Shown here one piece after another: positions 57,130 through 64,000 of a stretch of 64,000 nt of DNA. The DNA is from Bacteroidia bacterium (GTDB lineage Bacteria; Bacteroidota; Bacteroidia; J057). The notes beneath the pieces are model-generated. The model saw only the letters and a program-made list of their open reading frames with translations. It was not told the origin of the DNA and searched no databases. Every line of letters begins with the position of its first letter. The stretch's first letter is position 1. A program made the translations under genes and the position numbers. The stretch is from contig JAUIGE010000023.1 of assembly GCA_030430205.1 (NCBI GenBank), forward strand, positions 1 through 64,000, written 5' to 3'.

Positions 57130-58542
57130 ATGCCCCCTCCATTAAACATCATCAATGAATATTTTGACCAGGTATATGTGCTCAATCTGGAAAGGCGGCT
57201 TGACCGTAAGGCAAAAATGATGCATAGACTCCAGCGATTGGGGATAGAGGCAGCTTTTGTGCCGGCTGCTGATGGGCAGTTATTTAGATATCAAATGGAA
57301 TTTCAAACCTATATGATAAGCCCGCCGGGTAGCCAGGGGACACATCCGCTTGAGGGCGTTTTGGGCAGGAAGACCTTTGAAAATGCAGGCGTTTGGAGCC
57401 TCTCGATGACCTATATGCGCATGCTTGAAGATGCGCAGGCGAGGGGCTTCAGGCGTATTTTATGCCTGGAAGACGATGCTGTTTTTTGCCATGATTTTCA
57501 TGCGAAACTCCAAAGGGCACTGAGCCAGATTCCTCAGGATTGGAAACTGCTGTACCTGGGCGCTTCTCAGCGCAACTGGCAGGTACCGCAGGGATTGGCC
57601 TACCTGGACGAAAGCAAAAGCGATTTCGACCCTGCTGAGCCTTTTTATTTAGCCAGAAAAACCAATGGTTCCTTTGCCGCAGGGATCGATCATTCGGTTT
57701 TTGAGCCCTTGATGGAGGAGATATTGAAGATGGATTGCCCTGTTGATTCGGGGCCGATGAGGGCTATAGGCCGCACATATCCCAATCAATGCCTCGTATT
57801 ATGGCCCAATCTGGTGATAGCAGATGTGGAGGATAGCGATATCAGGGGAAAAAGAGATCAGCAGGCTATTTCAGATATACTAAGATGGAATTTGAAAGAC
57901 TTTGACTTTCCTTTCCAATTGTATCCCGGCGAGAAGCCGGAAGCATCTGGAAAATGGGATACAATCGAGCCCCAAGCTCCTAAAAGAGCTGCCTGGAGCA
58001 CCGGGCCCGATGGCAAAAAAATTGCCTGTATCTACCATCCCTGGGAAAGGCTGCTTGCCTGTTACCTGGAAAAAATACACCCGTTGGGCTATACAAAAGA
58101 AGGCTATAAAAATGGCGTAGCATCTTCGCTGCTTCGATATGGCTGTTTTCGGGCAGAGATGACTTTTGCTGACTTTGTAGATGCTGTATGTGGCATCAGT
58201 GATGCTGTGGCCGATCCTGCCTTCTGCTCACAATTGCATCAATTGATGGATGAGAAAGGAACTTTCTTGGCGGACGAACTCATCAGGCAAAAGCCTTTGC
58301 TGGGGCCGGAAGTATTAAAAAAATACTTTACCAAAGAACTAAAGGAGAAGGTAAGAAAACGATACCAACTGGATATTTCCTTTTTGAAATATACTTTTGA
58401 TGGACAGCATCAGGATGAATGCATTGACCTGCATGAGGAAGCATGGCAAGGCCCTTTTTTTCAATCCAGGGTATGGCAACATTTGATGAAGGAACAGCAA
58501 AGGAGCTGGGCACAGGAAATCCATCGGCTGAGGTGGAAGTGA
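57130..58542 (+). CDS. GT25-family glycosyltransferase
   Basis: A 470-residue protein beginning VYVLNLERRLDRKAKMMHRL, the signature of glycosyltransferase family 25 (LPS beta-galactosyltransferase type), with FVPAADGQ, MTYMRMLEDA and the metal/nucleotide acidic motif CLEDDAVF (residues ~119-126), then KLLYLGASQRN. The C-terminal ~200 residues (from ~290) are an additional domain I do not recognise. A TTG at 57085 could extend it by 15 residues; ATG 57130 is chosen because the family domain starts soon after. It is convergent with the next gene, 12 bp apart. Confidence 0.85.
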   Translation: MPPPLNIINEYFDQVYVLNLERRLDRKAKMMHRLQRLGIEAAFVPAADGQLFRYQMEFQTYMISPPGSQGTHPLEGVLGRKTFENAGVWSLSMTYMRMLEDAQARGFRRILCLEDDAVFCHDFHAKLQRALSQIPQDWKLLYLGASQRNWQVPQGLAYLDESKSDFDPAEPFYLARKTNGSFAAGIDHSVFEPLMEEILKMDCPVDSGPMRAIGRTYPNQCLVLWPNLVIADVEDSDIRGKRDQQAISDILRWNLKDFDFPFQLYPGEKPEASGKWDTIEPQAPKRAAWSTGPDGKKIACIYHPWERLLACYLEKIHPLGYTKEGYKNGVASSLLRYGCFRAEMTFADFVDAVCGISDAVADPAFCSQLHQLMDEKGTFLADELIRQKPLLGPEVLKKYFTKELKEKVRKRYQLDISFLKYTFDGQHQDECIDLHEEAWQGPFFQSRVWQHLMKEQQRSWAQEIHRLRWK

Positions 58543-58554
58543 TACTTCCGCTGA

Positions 58555-61500
58555 TTATCCCGGAACAAAACGATTGGCATGAGGGAAAGGATGGTCAGGG
58601 ATCGGCTTCCCCAAAAAGGCACATAGCTTTTCCCAGGTATTTTCTTTCATGATATTGATCCTCAATAGCTTCTCATCGGGTTTGTCCGCAAAAAAACGCT
58701 CCACCCTTTGTTCATAGGCAAGATAGGCTGCTTCCCAATTGGGAAACTGTGCATACAGGCTTTGATAGGCTTCTATATAATTGGGATGGTAGTTGTGGCA
58801 AAATTTCTCAAATTTTCCACTTTCCTCCCTGCTTTTGGCAAGATAAGCCCGAAACTCCTGGGTGCTGCTAAAGCCTATGGGCTTATATAAATTTTGACTG
58901 GACCTTACCCAGTCAGCCAGGTCGCGCTCTGCGTAGATGAATTTTGCGTTGGGAAAACGCTCATATAATTCTTCAAAGCGATAAGAGACAGGCGAATCCG
59001 TAAACGCATCAAAATAGGAGAAATCCTCCAACTCAATGATCCTTTGGGTAATCGGATTGATAAAGTGGATGGCTCCATAGCCCAGGAGCGTCAGAGCTTC
59101 TGTCAGGGAGCTTGTGCCCGTCCTGCTCAATCCAATGCCAAATATTTTGGGCCGATCGAACCCCGCGCCTTCCTGATAATAAGTATTCCAGGTTTTTAGC
59201 AGCTTCCGTATATAGGTCGGGTCATGATTATGACAGCTTTCTGGCTGGTAATCAGCTAGTTGATTGATCAGCTGGGATGCGCTTTCAAATGCTGAATGGG
59301 CCACCAGGGCCTGGGCCAGCAATTGCGTTGAGGCCTCATCCCCGGGCTGACTGGCGTGGAGAGCGGATAGGATGCCAACTGCTTCGCCATATTCACCTGC
59401 TTTGATGAGTAAGCCAGCTTTAAACATGAGCCTCTCTGCATTTGCCCCTTTTATGTCTATCCACTGATCGAGCGTGGCTATTCCCTCCTGGTAGTGAGCA
59501 TGATTAATGAGCATCTGGGCCTTTTTCCTATAGGCCAGATCAAGCTGGTGTTTGCTTATCACTTTTTCCCACCAACTGGCTGCTTCTTCACGCTGAAAAT
59601 TCTTTTCTGCAAGAGTCGCCTTGCCTACCATCGCCTGCTTATTATCAGGAGAAAGTGCCAATACCCGCTCCCAGTATCGCCTGGCCTCCGGCAAATTATT
59701 GGCCAGGAGAGAGAGTCTGGCAAGGCCATTGTAGCCGTCAGGATCCTGTGGGAGAGACTGCGCTATTTTCTCAAAAGCCCTCCAGGCTAGTTGGGTGTTG
59801 CCGCATTTCAGCATATCCCATCCCAGCCTGTTGTACAGCATTTTGTCCTGGCTGGAAAATGGGCCGGGAGCGTTCCAGCGCCTCGTTTTAAATTGTAACC
59901 AGTAGTCGGCTGTGCTGCCCACATCCAGAGCGATGCCGCCCCTTTGCCTGATCAGATGGCAATACATTTTTCCCAAAAATCCCGCCGCTACGATAAAGAC
60001 CTGCCCCGGATAGGCAACAGTAATATCCCGGCAAATGAATTCGAAATGGTCGGGAAAATGGGGTTTTTCCGGGCTTTTGTCATAGCCCATTTGCTCCGCA
60101 AATTTGTATTCGGTCGGGAGCAGGTATTCCTTGCTTAGCTTGACAGCATGTTTTTCCAAAAGCCATTTGGGGAGCTCCGGGTGGCTGGAAATCAGCACAC
60201 ACTCATCTATCTCTGCCAGGATCAGCTCCCAAAATCCCAAAACTTCCAATTGGGAGTGGATGTGACAGGAAGAGATGATCGGAGCTTCCTCAGCCTCTTT
60301 ATAGGTTTTGCTCAGCGATTCTACTGTATTCATCACGGCCAGAAGCCCTCTGCTTTCCCTGTTCAATTCCCCTTTGTTGAGGCCCGGTTCCAGGAGATTC
60401 CGACAAATTCTTTGTGGATCGGGAATCCCCAGGATATTGGCATGAGCAATGGCATCATGGTAAAGGGCTTTGATTTTTTGCCATTTTTCCGTCGTTATCA
60501 GGCTTTTTCCCCACCATATTTCCTGGCTAAATTGTTGATCCTCAGCCTGAAAAGATTGAAGCGAAGCCTTATACGGCAAATAATGGCCTTCACCATCTCC
60601 CAAACGAATAAGCGCAAATGCCTTTTTGTTTCGGATATGATCGATGATGACTTCGCTTATTTGAAAGCATTCATCAGGCGATATAGCCGTCTGCAGGAGG
60701 AGTTTTTGGGGTCCCTGGGCGAGCTGCCGAAATTGTTGGAAGACCGTCGAAATAGGGTGGGAATCAAACTCTAAAAGAGGATGTGCACGTAAATGCGTTT
60801 CTATTTCCTCCAGAGAAGAGAGAAAATTTTCCTGAGAATCAGTTTTCAGGTAAGAAGCATAATCTTGCTGATGCAAAGCCTGAAATATGCGGTTTTTTTG
60901 CTGTTCAAAGCGCAATAATACCGAGCTAAGCAGATCCTTATTAAAAACATCGGACTGGAGTTGCCTTTCGATAAAACTATTCGCCCCCTGGTATTGGGTC
61001 CTGGAAGAAAGCAGTTGGCAATAGGCAAAAATGATTTCCCCGTTTTTGATACCTGCTGCCAGACACTTTTTTAGAAAAGCTTTCAATTTGTCATGCATAG
61101 CCTGACTTTGCAGGATATGGATATAGGCTTCGATGAACCTTTCAGAAAGTTTTCCCTTGCTTATATCCAGTTTGGGATACAACTCGTCCAGGAGAGTTAA
61201 AGCCAGCTCATGGTCTCCCAATACCCAGTAGTTATGAGCCCGAACGAGTTGGAGGTTTATATTTTCGGGGAACCTTACATATGTTTCTTCCAATATTGTC
61301 TGAGCCTTTTTGTAGTTGTAGATCCGCTGGTGGTAGCGCGCATCCACGATATGAAAATAGGCGGCATCGCTGAAAGCCTTTTTACCCGCTTCGATGATCT
61401 CTTTTGCCTCAGGCAGGGACGCCATCCTGAGCAAAAGCTCAATGAGTCTTAGGTAAGCATCCATTTGCGTGGGGTGGGCTTTTAGGAATGCCCGATATAA

Positions 61501-61641
61501 TTGTTCTGCTTCCCTAAGCTTTCCCTGCTGAATATATTTATTCCCCCATTTCTGGTAATACATGGAAGGTTTTTTGCCTTTAAGCCGATTAAAAGCATGG
61601 GAAGTATAGATGGCCTGCAGGAAATTTGTTGGTGCTTTCAA
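58555..61641 (-). CDS. TPR - GT-D-like - TPR - sulfotransferase fusion
   Basis: A 1028-residue multidomain enzyme. An N-terminal TPR array spans ~30-215. A region around ~340-560 has FALIRLGDGEGHYLPY and later HIHSQLEVLGFWELIL and GQVFIVAAGFLGKMYCHLI, resembling GT-D-fold glycosyltransferases (SP_1767/DUF1792 style). A second TPR set follows (~600-770). The C-terminal ~200 residues are a sulfotransferase: PAPS loop GIGLSRTGTSSLTEAL (~831-846) and FIYAERDLADWVRS. Several adjoining genes act on glycans, so it may glycosylate and sulfate the same product. The start is TTG 61641 or ATG 61563. Confidence 0.75.
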   Translation of the reverse strand: MKAPTNFLQAIYTSHAFNRLKGKKPSMYYQKWGNKYIQQGKLREAEQLYRAFLKAHPTQMDAYLRLIELLLRMASLPEAKEIIEAGKKAFSDAAYFHIVDARYHQRIYNYKKAQTILEETYVRFPENINLQLVRAHNYWVLGDHELALTLLDELYPKLDISKGKLSERFIEAYIHILQSQAMHDKLKAFLKKCLAAGIKNGEIIFAYCQLLSSRTQYQGANSFIERQLQSDVFNKDLLSSVLLRFEQQKNRIFQALHQQDYASYLKTDSQENFLSSLEEIETHLRAHPLLEFDSHPISTVFQQFRQLAQGPQKLLLQTAISPDECFQISEVIIDHIRNKKAFALIRLGDGEGHYLPYKASLQSFQAEDQQFSQEIWWGKSLITTEKWQKIKALYHDAIAHANILGIPDPQRICRNLLEPGLNKGELNRESRGLLAVMNTVESLSKTYKEAEEAPIISSCHIHSQLEVLGFWELILAEIDECVLISSHPELPKWLLEKHAVKLSKEYLLPTEYKFAEQMGYDKSPEKPHFPDHFEFICRDITVAYPGQVFIVAAGFLGKMYCHLIRQRGGIALDVGSTADYWLQFKTRRWNAPGPFSSQDKMLYNRLGWDMLKCGNTQLAWRAFEKIAQSLPQDPDGYNGLARLSLLANNLPEARRYWERVLALSPDNKQAMVGKATLAEKNFQREEAASWWEKVISKHQLDLAYRKKAQMLINHAHYQEGIATLDQWIDIKGANAERLMFKAGLLIKAGEYGEAVGILSALHASQPGDEASTQLLAQALVAHSAFESASQLINQLADYQPESCHNHDPTYIRKLLKTWNTYYQEGAGFDRPKIFGIGLSRTGTSSLTEALTLLGYGAIHFINPITQRIIELEDFSYFDAFTDSPVSYRFEELYERFPNAKFIYAERDLADWVRSSQNLYKPIGFSSTQEFRAYLAKSREESGKFEKFCHNYHPNYIEAYQSLYAQFPNWEAAYLAYEQRVERFFADKPDEKLLRINIMKENTWEKLCAFLGKPIPDHPFPHANRFVPG

Positions 61642-61702
61642 GAGATTCGTTAATTTTATTCAATCCTTTTCAACAGCAGAGGCAAGACGAAAGTACAATT
61701 CT

Positions 61703-62503
61703 ATGCACATCCTCGCCACATTAACGATTAGAAATGAGGCTGCCTACCTGAAGAAATGCCTTTCTTACCACCTTGGACAAGGGATAGAAATCATGGTGAT
61801 AGACAATGGTTCTACAGATGAAAGCCTTCAGATATGTGAAAGTTTTTTAGGGAAAGGTGTTATAGGGATAGAGCAGTTGGCCTATCCCGGCTATTTTGAT
61901 CTGACAGCCATCTTGCTGAAAGAGGCTGAGGTACAGCGCAATAGCGGAGCCGATTGGCTCATTCATCTGGATGCAGATGAGATTTTGCAAAGCAATAAAG
62001 CGAGTGAAACGCTGGCGGAGGCTATCGGCAGGATAGACGCTAAGGGCTGTAATGCCATCAATTTTGAGGAATTTGTATTTCTGCCGGAAGACAGCACCGC
62101 TGATTATGCAGGTCGGGATTACCTGGAGGAGATGAGATATTACTACTGCCACCGGCCGGGCAGCCGGAGATTGGTAAGGGCATTTAAAAATGGCATAGGG
62201 GCTTCCAATCTGGAATCCGGCGGACATCGCCTTGAGGGAGGAAAAGTGAAAATGTACCGAAAAAGCTTTTTCCTCCGGCATTATATTGGGCTGAGTGAAA
62301 GGCATTTGCAGCAAAAATATGGGAACCGAATATTTTCCCCTACAGATCTCGCAAAAGGCTGGAGTAAAAACAGGGCGGGTCTGACAGAAAGTGACATACA
62401 ATTGCCGCCCGTCGAAAAACTAGAGAAATATCCTTTTTCTGCGAAAAAGCCATTCCGAACCAGAAAAGCCTACAAAAAACATTTTTGGGAGTGGGATTTC
62501 TAA
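61703..62503 (+). CDS. Family 2 glycosyltransferase (GT-A)
   Basis: A 266-residue GT2-type transferase with ATLTIRNEAAYLKKCLSYHL, nucleotide-binding VIDNGSTDESLQI and the DxD-like acidic motif LIHLDADEIL (residues ~97-106). It lacks membrane segments, so is cytosolic and probably acts on lipid-linked or soluble glycan. ATG 61703 is chosen; an earlier start at 61610 would overlap the start of the opposite-strand gene. It is the first plus-strand gene of the run leading to the exporter; a 32-bp gap precedes the sulfotransferase. Confidence 0.87.
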   Translation: MHILATLTIRNEAAYLKKCLSYHLGQGIEIMVIDNGSTDESLQICESFLGKGVIGIEQLAYPGYFDLTAILLKEAEVQRNSGADWLIHLDADEILQSNKASETLAEAIGRIDAKGCNAINFEEFVFLPEDSTADYAGRDYLEEMRYYYCHRPGSRRLVRAFKNGIGASNLESGGHRLEGGKVKMYRKSFFLRHYIGLSERHLQQKYGNRIFSPTDLAKGWSKNRAGLTESDIQLPPVEKLEKYPFSAKKPFRTRKAYKKHFWEWDF

Positions 62504-62535
62504 ATTCCTATCCTACTTTTCATTTTATTTGCCAG

Positions 62536-63534
62536 ATGTCACAGCCAACCTGCATTTTGGTTTTTGGTATGCACCGATGTGGTACTTCTGCCACAACAGG
62601 CTTGTTGGATATTATGGGCGCGGAATTAGGGGGGAAGCTCATGCCACCCACCCCATTTAACCCCAATGGGTATTTTGAGCATATTGAAATCAGAGAGATC
62701 AATGACCGCATCCTGAGGGCCCTGGACTCTTCCTGGGATAGCGAGACGGAACTGGCTGCCAATTGGACCGCAAAGCCGGCTATCCAACAAATAAAGCGCG
62801 AACTTTCCACCATTATTTATCAGCAATTTTCTCCTCATCAGTTATTTGCTATTAAAGATCCCCGCATTAGCAAATTGCTCCCTTTTTGGGAGGAGATTTT
62901 AAAGGATTTAGGGATACAAATGAAATGCCTGATTCTTCTGAGAAATCCCGGAGAAGTTGCGGCATCTTTAGCAGAAAGAGATGGGTTTTCATACGAAAAA
63001 AGCATGTTGCTTTGGCTGGAACATATCCTTCAGGCCGAAAAAAACAGCAGGCATTTGGAAAGGGTTTTTGTAAATTATAAGGATGTTCTGATTGACCCTG
63101 CCGCACAAATTCAGCGAATAGTAGACAACCTTGAGGTGGTTTTTCCCCATTCTCTTCAGGAAAAAAAAGATATGCTGGAATCCTTTATAGACAAATCCCT
63201 GAATCATGGAGAAAATTCCTCTATCAGCATCCATAATAATTTTCCGTTGGTAGAAAAAGCCTATAATCTGATAGAAAAAATAAAGCTTGTCGGTTCAGAA
63301 GAATTTAGCCGATTTGAAGGGGAATGGGAAATACATGCGGAGCTGTTTAGGCAAAATCGCAGCCTTTTCCTTTCGCCAGAAATAAAGGCGCAATTGGCCA
63401 GGGGAAAACAGAAGATGTTGGAAGATGAACGATCATTATTCACCAATTTTTCCAGCATGTTAAAGGAACGCGCCTCACAGTTTTGGGGCAATAGAAACAA
63501 GGGGCTATTTGCCTCTCCAAAACAGCGGGACTAA
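62536..63534 (+). CDS. Sulfotransferase family protein
   Basis: A 332-residue cytosolic sulfotransferase transferring sulfate from PAPS. The 5'-phosphosulfate loop ILVFGMHRCGTSATTGLLDI lies at residues ~6-25, and the 3'-phosphate region appears as IKDPRISKLLPFWEEI with ILLRNPGEVAASLAERDGF downstream. Length fits. With the fused sulfotransferase at 58555 this makes two sulfotransferases in one glycan cluster, supporting a sulfated product. Confidence 0.86.
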   Translation: MSQPTCILVFGMHRCGTSATTGLLDIMGAELGGKLMPPTPFNPNGYFEHIEIREINDRILRALDSSWDSETELAANWTAKPAIQQIKRELSTIIYQQFSPHQLFAIKDPRISKLLPFWEEILKDLGIQMKCLILLRNPGEVAASLAERDGFSYEKSMLLWLEHILQAEKNSRHLERVFVNYKDVLIDPAAQIQRIVDNLEVVFPHSLQEKKDMLESFIDKSLNHGENSSISIHNNFPLVEKAYNLIEKIKLVGSEEFSRFEGEWEIHAELFRQNRSLFLSPEIKAQLARGKQKMLEDERSLFTNFSSMLKERASQFWGNRNKGLFASPKQRD

Positions 63535-63621
63535 GCTCCATTTAATTCAACTTGCCCATGCAAACCATGGGACTTGCAAATTCATCACATTCGCACGTAT
63601 TTGCGGGAAGAAACCATTTTC

Positions 63622-64000
63622 ATGCTAAACAATCTCCTGAAACCCATCCTTGAATCTCTTCCCGAAAATAACTGGCTTGAACGCCTTTGGATGGTCTCCA
63701 AGGTAGATTTTTGGAAACGCTACTACAACAATAAGTTGGGGATTGTCTGGGCTTTCCTCAATCCGCTTCTGCACTTTTTGATATACTATTTCTTTTTCAC
63801 GGTGGTATATCAAAACAAAGTAGAGGGCTTCGCTTTTTACCTGTTTTCGGGCATGCTTTTCTGGCAGTTTTTTAGTGAAGGCACTTCACAGGGAATATCC
63901 ATTTACCACACGAAAATCCACCTGATTCAGAGCATACAGATTCATAAATTCGATCTGAACCTGGCAAGTTGTCTGACAGCTTTTTATGCCTTTATTTTCA
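63622..64000 (+). CDS. ABC-2 type polysaccharide exporter permease, 3' end outside window
   Basis: The first 126 residues of an ABC-2 permease run off the window edge. They read MLNNLLKPILESLPENNWLE..., with RLWMVSKVDFWKRYYNNKLG, then hydrophobic segments WAFLNPLLHFLIYYFFFTVVY and YLFSGMLFWQFFSEG, as in the Wzm/TagG/KpsM permeases for O-antigen, teichoic acid and capsule export. The partner ATPase would be expected downstream. It places the preceding glycosyl- and sulfotransferases in an ABC-dependent surface-glycan pathway. Confidence 0.87.
   Translation, partial: MLNNLLKPILESLPENNWLERLWMVSKVDFWKRYYNNKLGIVWAFLNPLLHFLIYYFFFTVVYQNKVEGFAFYLFSGMLFWQFFSEGTSQGISIYHTKIHLIQSIQIHKFDLNLASCLTAFYAFIF

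Overview
The window reads as chromosome of a Bacteroidota bacterium, most likely of the Saprospiria (Lewinella/Haliscomenobacter-like) group. The signs are type IX secretion (T9SS) sorting domains, SprB-type and HYR repeats in very large secreted proteins, a DUF6266 gene pair, weak Shine-Dalgarno sequences, and candidate -7 boxes of the Bacteroidota form TAnnTTTG. The taxonomy is inferred from gene content only.

Layout. 1-6.1 kb: the 3' end of a giant secreted HYR/Ig-like protein, a shared terminator, then the ribosome-assembly GTPases der and era. 6.2-6.57 kb: an initiator tRNA-fMet gene split in its anticodon loop by a 292-nt group I intron that closely resembles the cyanobacterial tRNA-Leu type. 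6.6-18.3 kb: an A+T-richer island that begins at the tRNA 3' end with a tyrosine integrase. It carries a catalytic-domain-only recombinase with two DUF6266 genes, a small HTH-like protein, and a four-gene operon. That operon encodes an EACC1-EAD11 protein, a caspase-like protease with a degenerate STAND module, a MoxR AAA+ ATPase, and a 1401-aa membrane protein combining vWA-like, NACHT, response-regulator receiver, two LuxR-type HTH and EAD11 domains. It looks like an NTP-dependent immunity/conflict system and is the main candidate for an undescribed system here.

18.3-30.4 kb: housekeeping and envelope genes (TamB, DUF423, RadA, MCE/MlaD, an FG-GAP secreted protein, CreD, a TIM-barrel isomerase). 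30.4-42.3 kb: a REPIN-like repeat element, a glycosidase, a Crp/Fnr regulator with two rhodaneses, a divergent two-TM protein whose soluble domain resembles STING with no cyclase nearby, PEP carboxylase, a DarT-DarG DNA ADP-ribosylation toxin-antitoxin pair, and a kinase/M23/phospho-lyase fusion. 42.4-52.0 kb: a 1558-aa T9SS adhesin-like protein and a heavy-metal RND efflux pair.

52.1-64.0 kb: a surface-glycan cluster with a triple glycosyltransferase, an SGNH-like membrane protein, a GT25, a TPR/GT-D-like/sulfotransferase fusion, a GT2, a sulfotransferase, and the start of an ABC-2 exporter permease. Together these suggest synthesis and export of a sulfated, possibly acylated polysaccharide or glycan. 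Three heptanucleotide tandem arrays and several large palindromes sit between genes.
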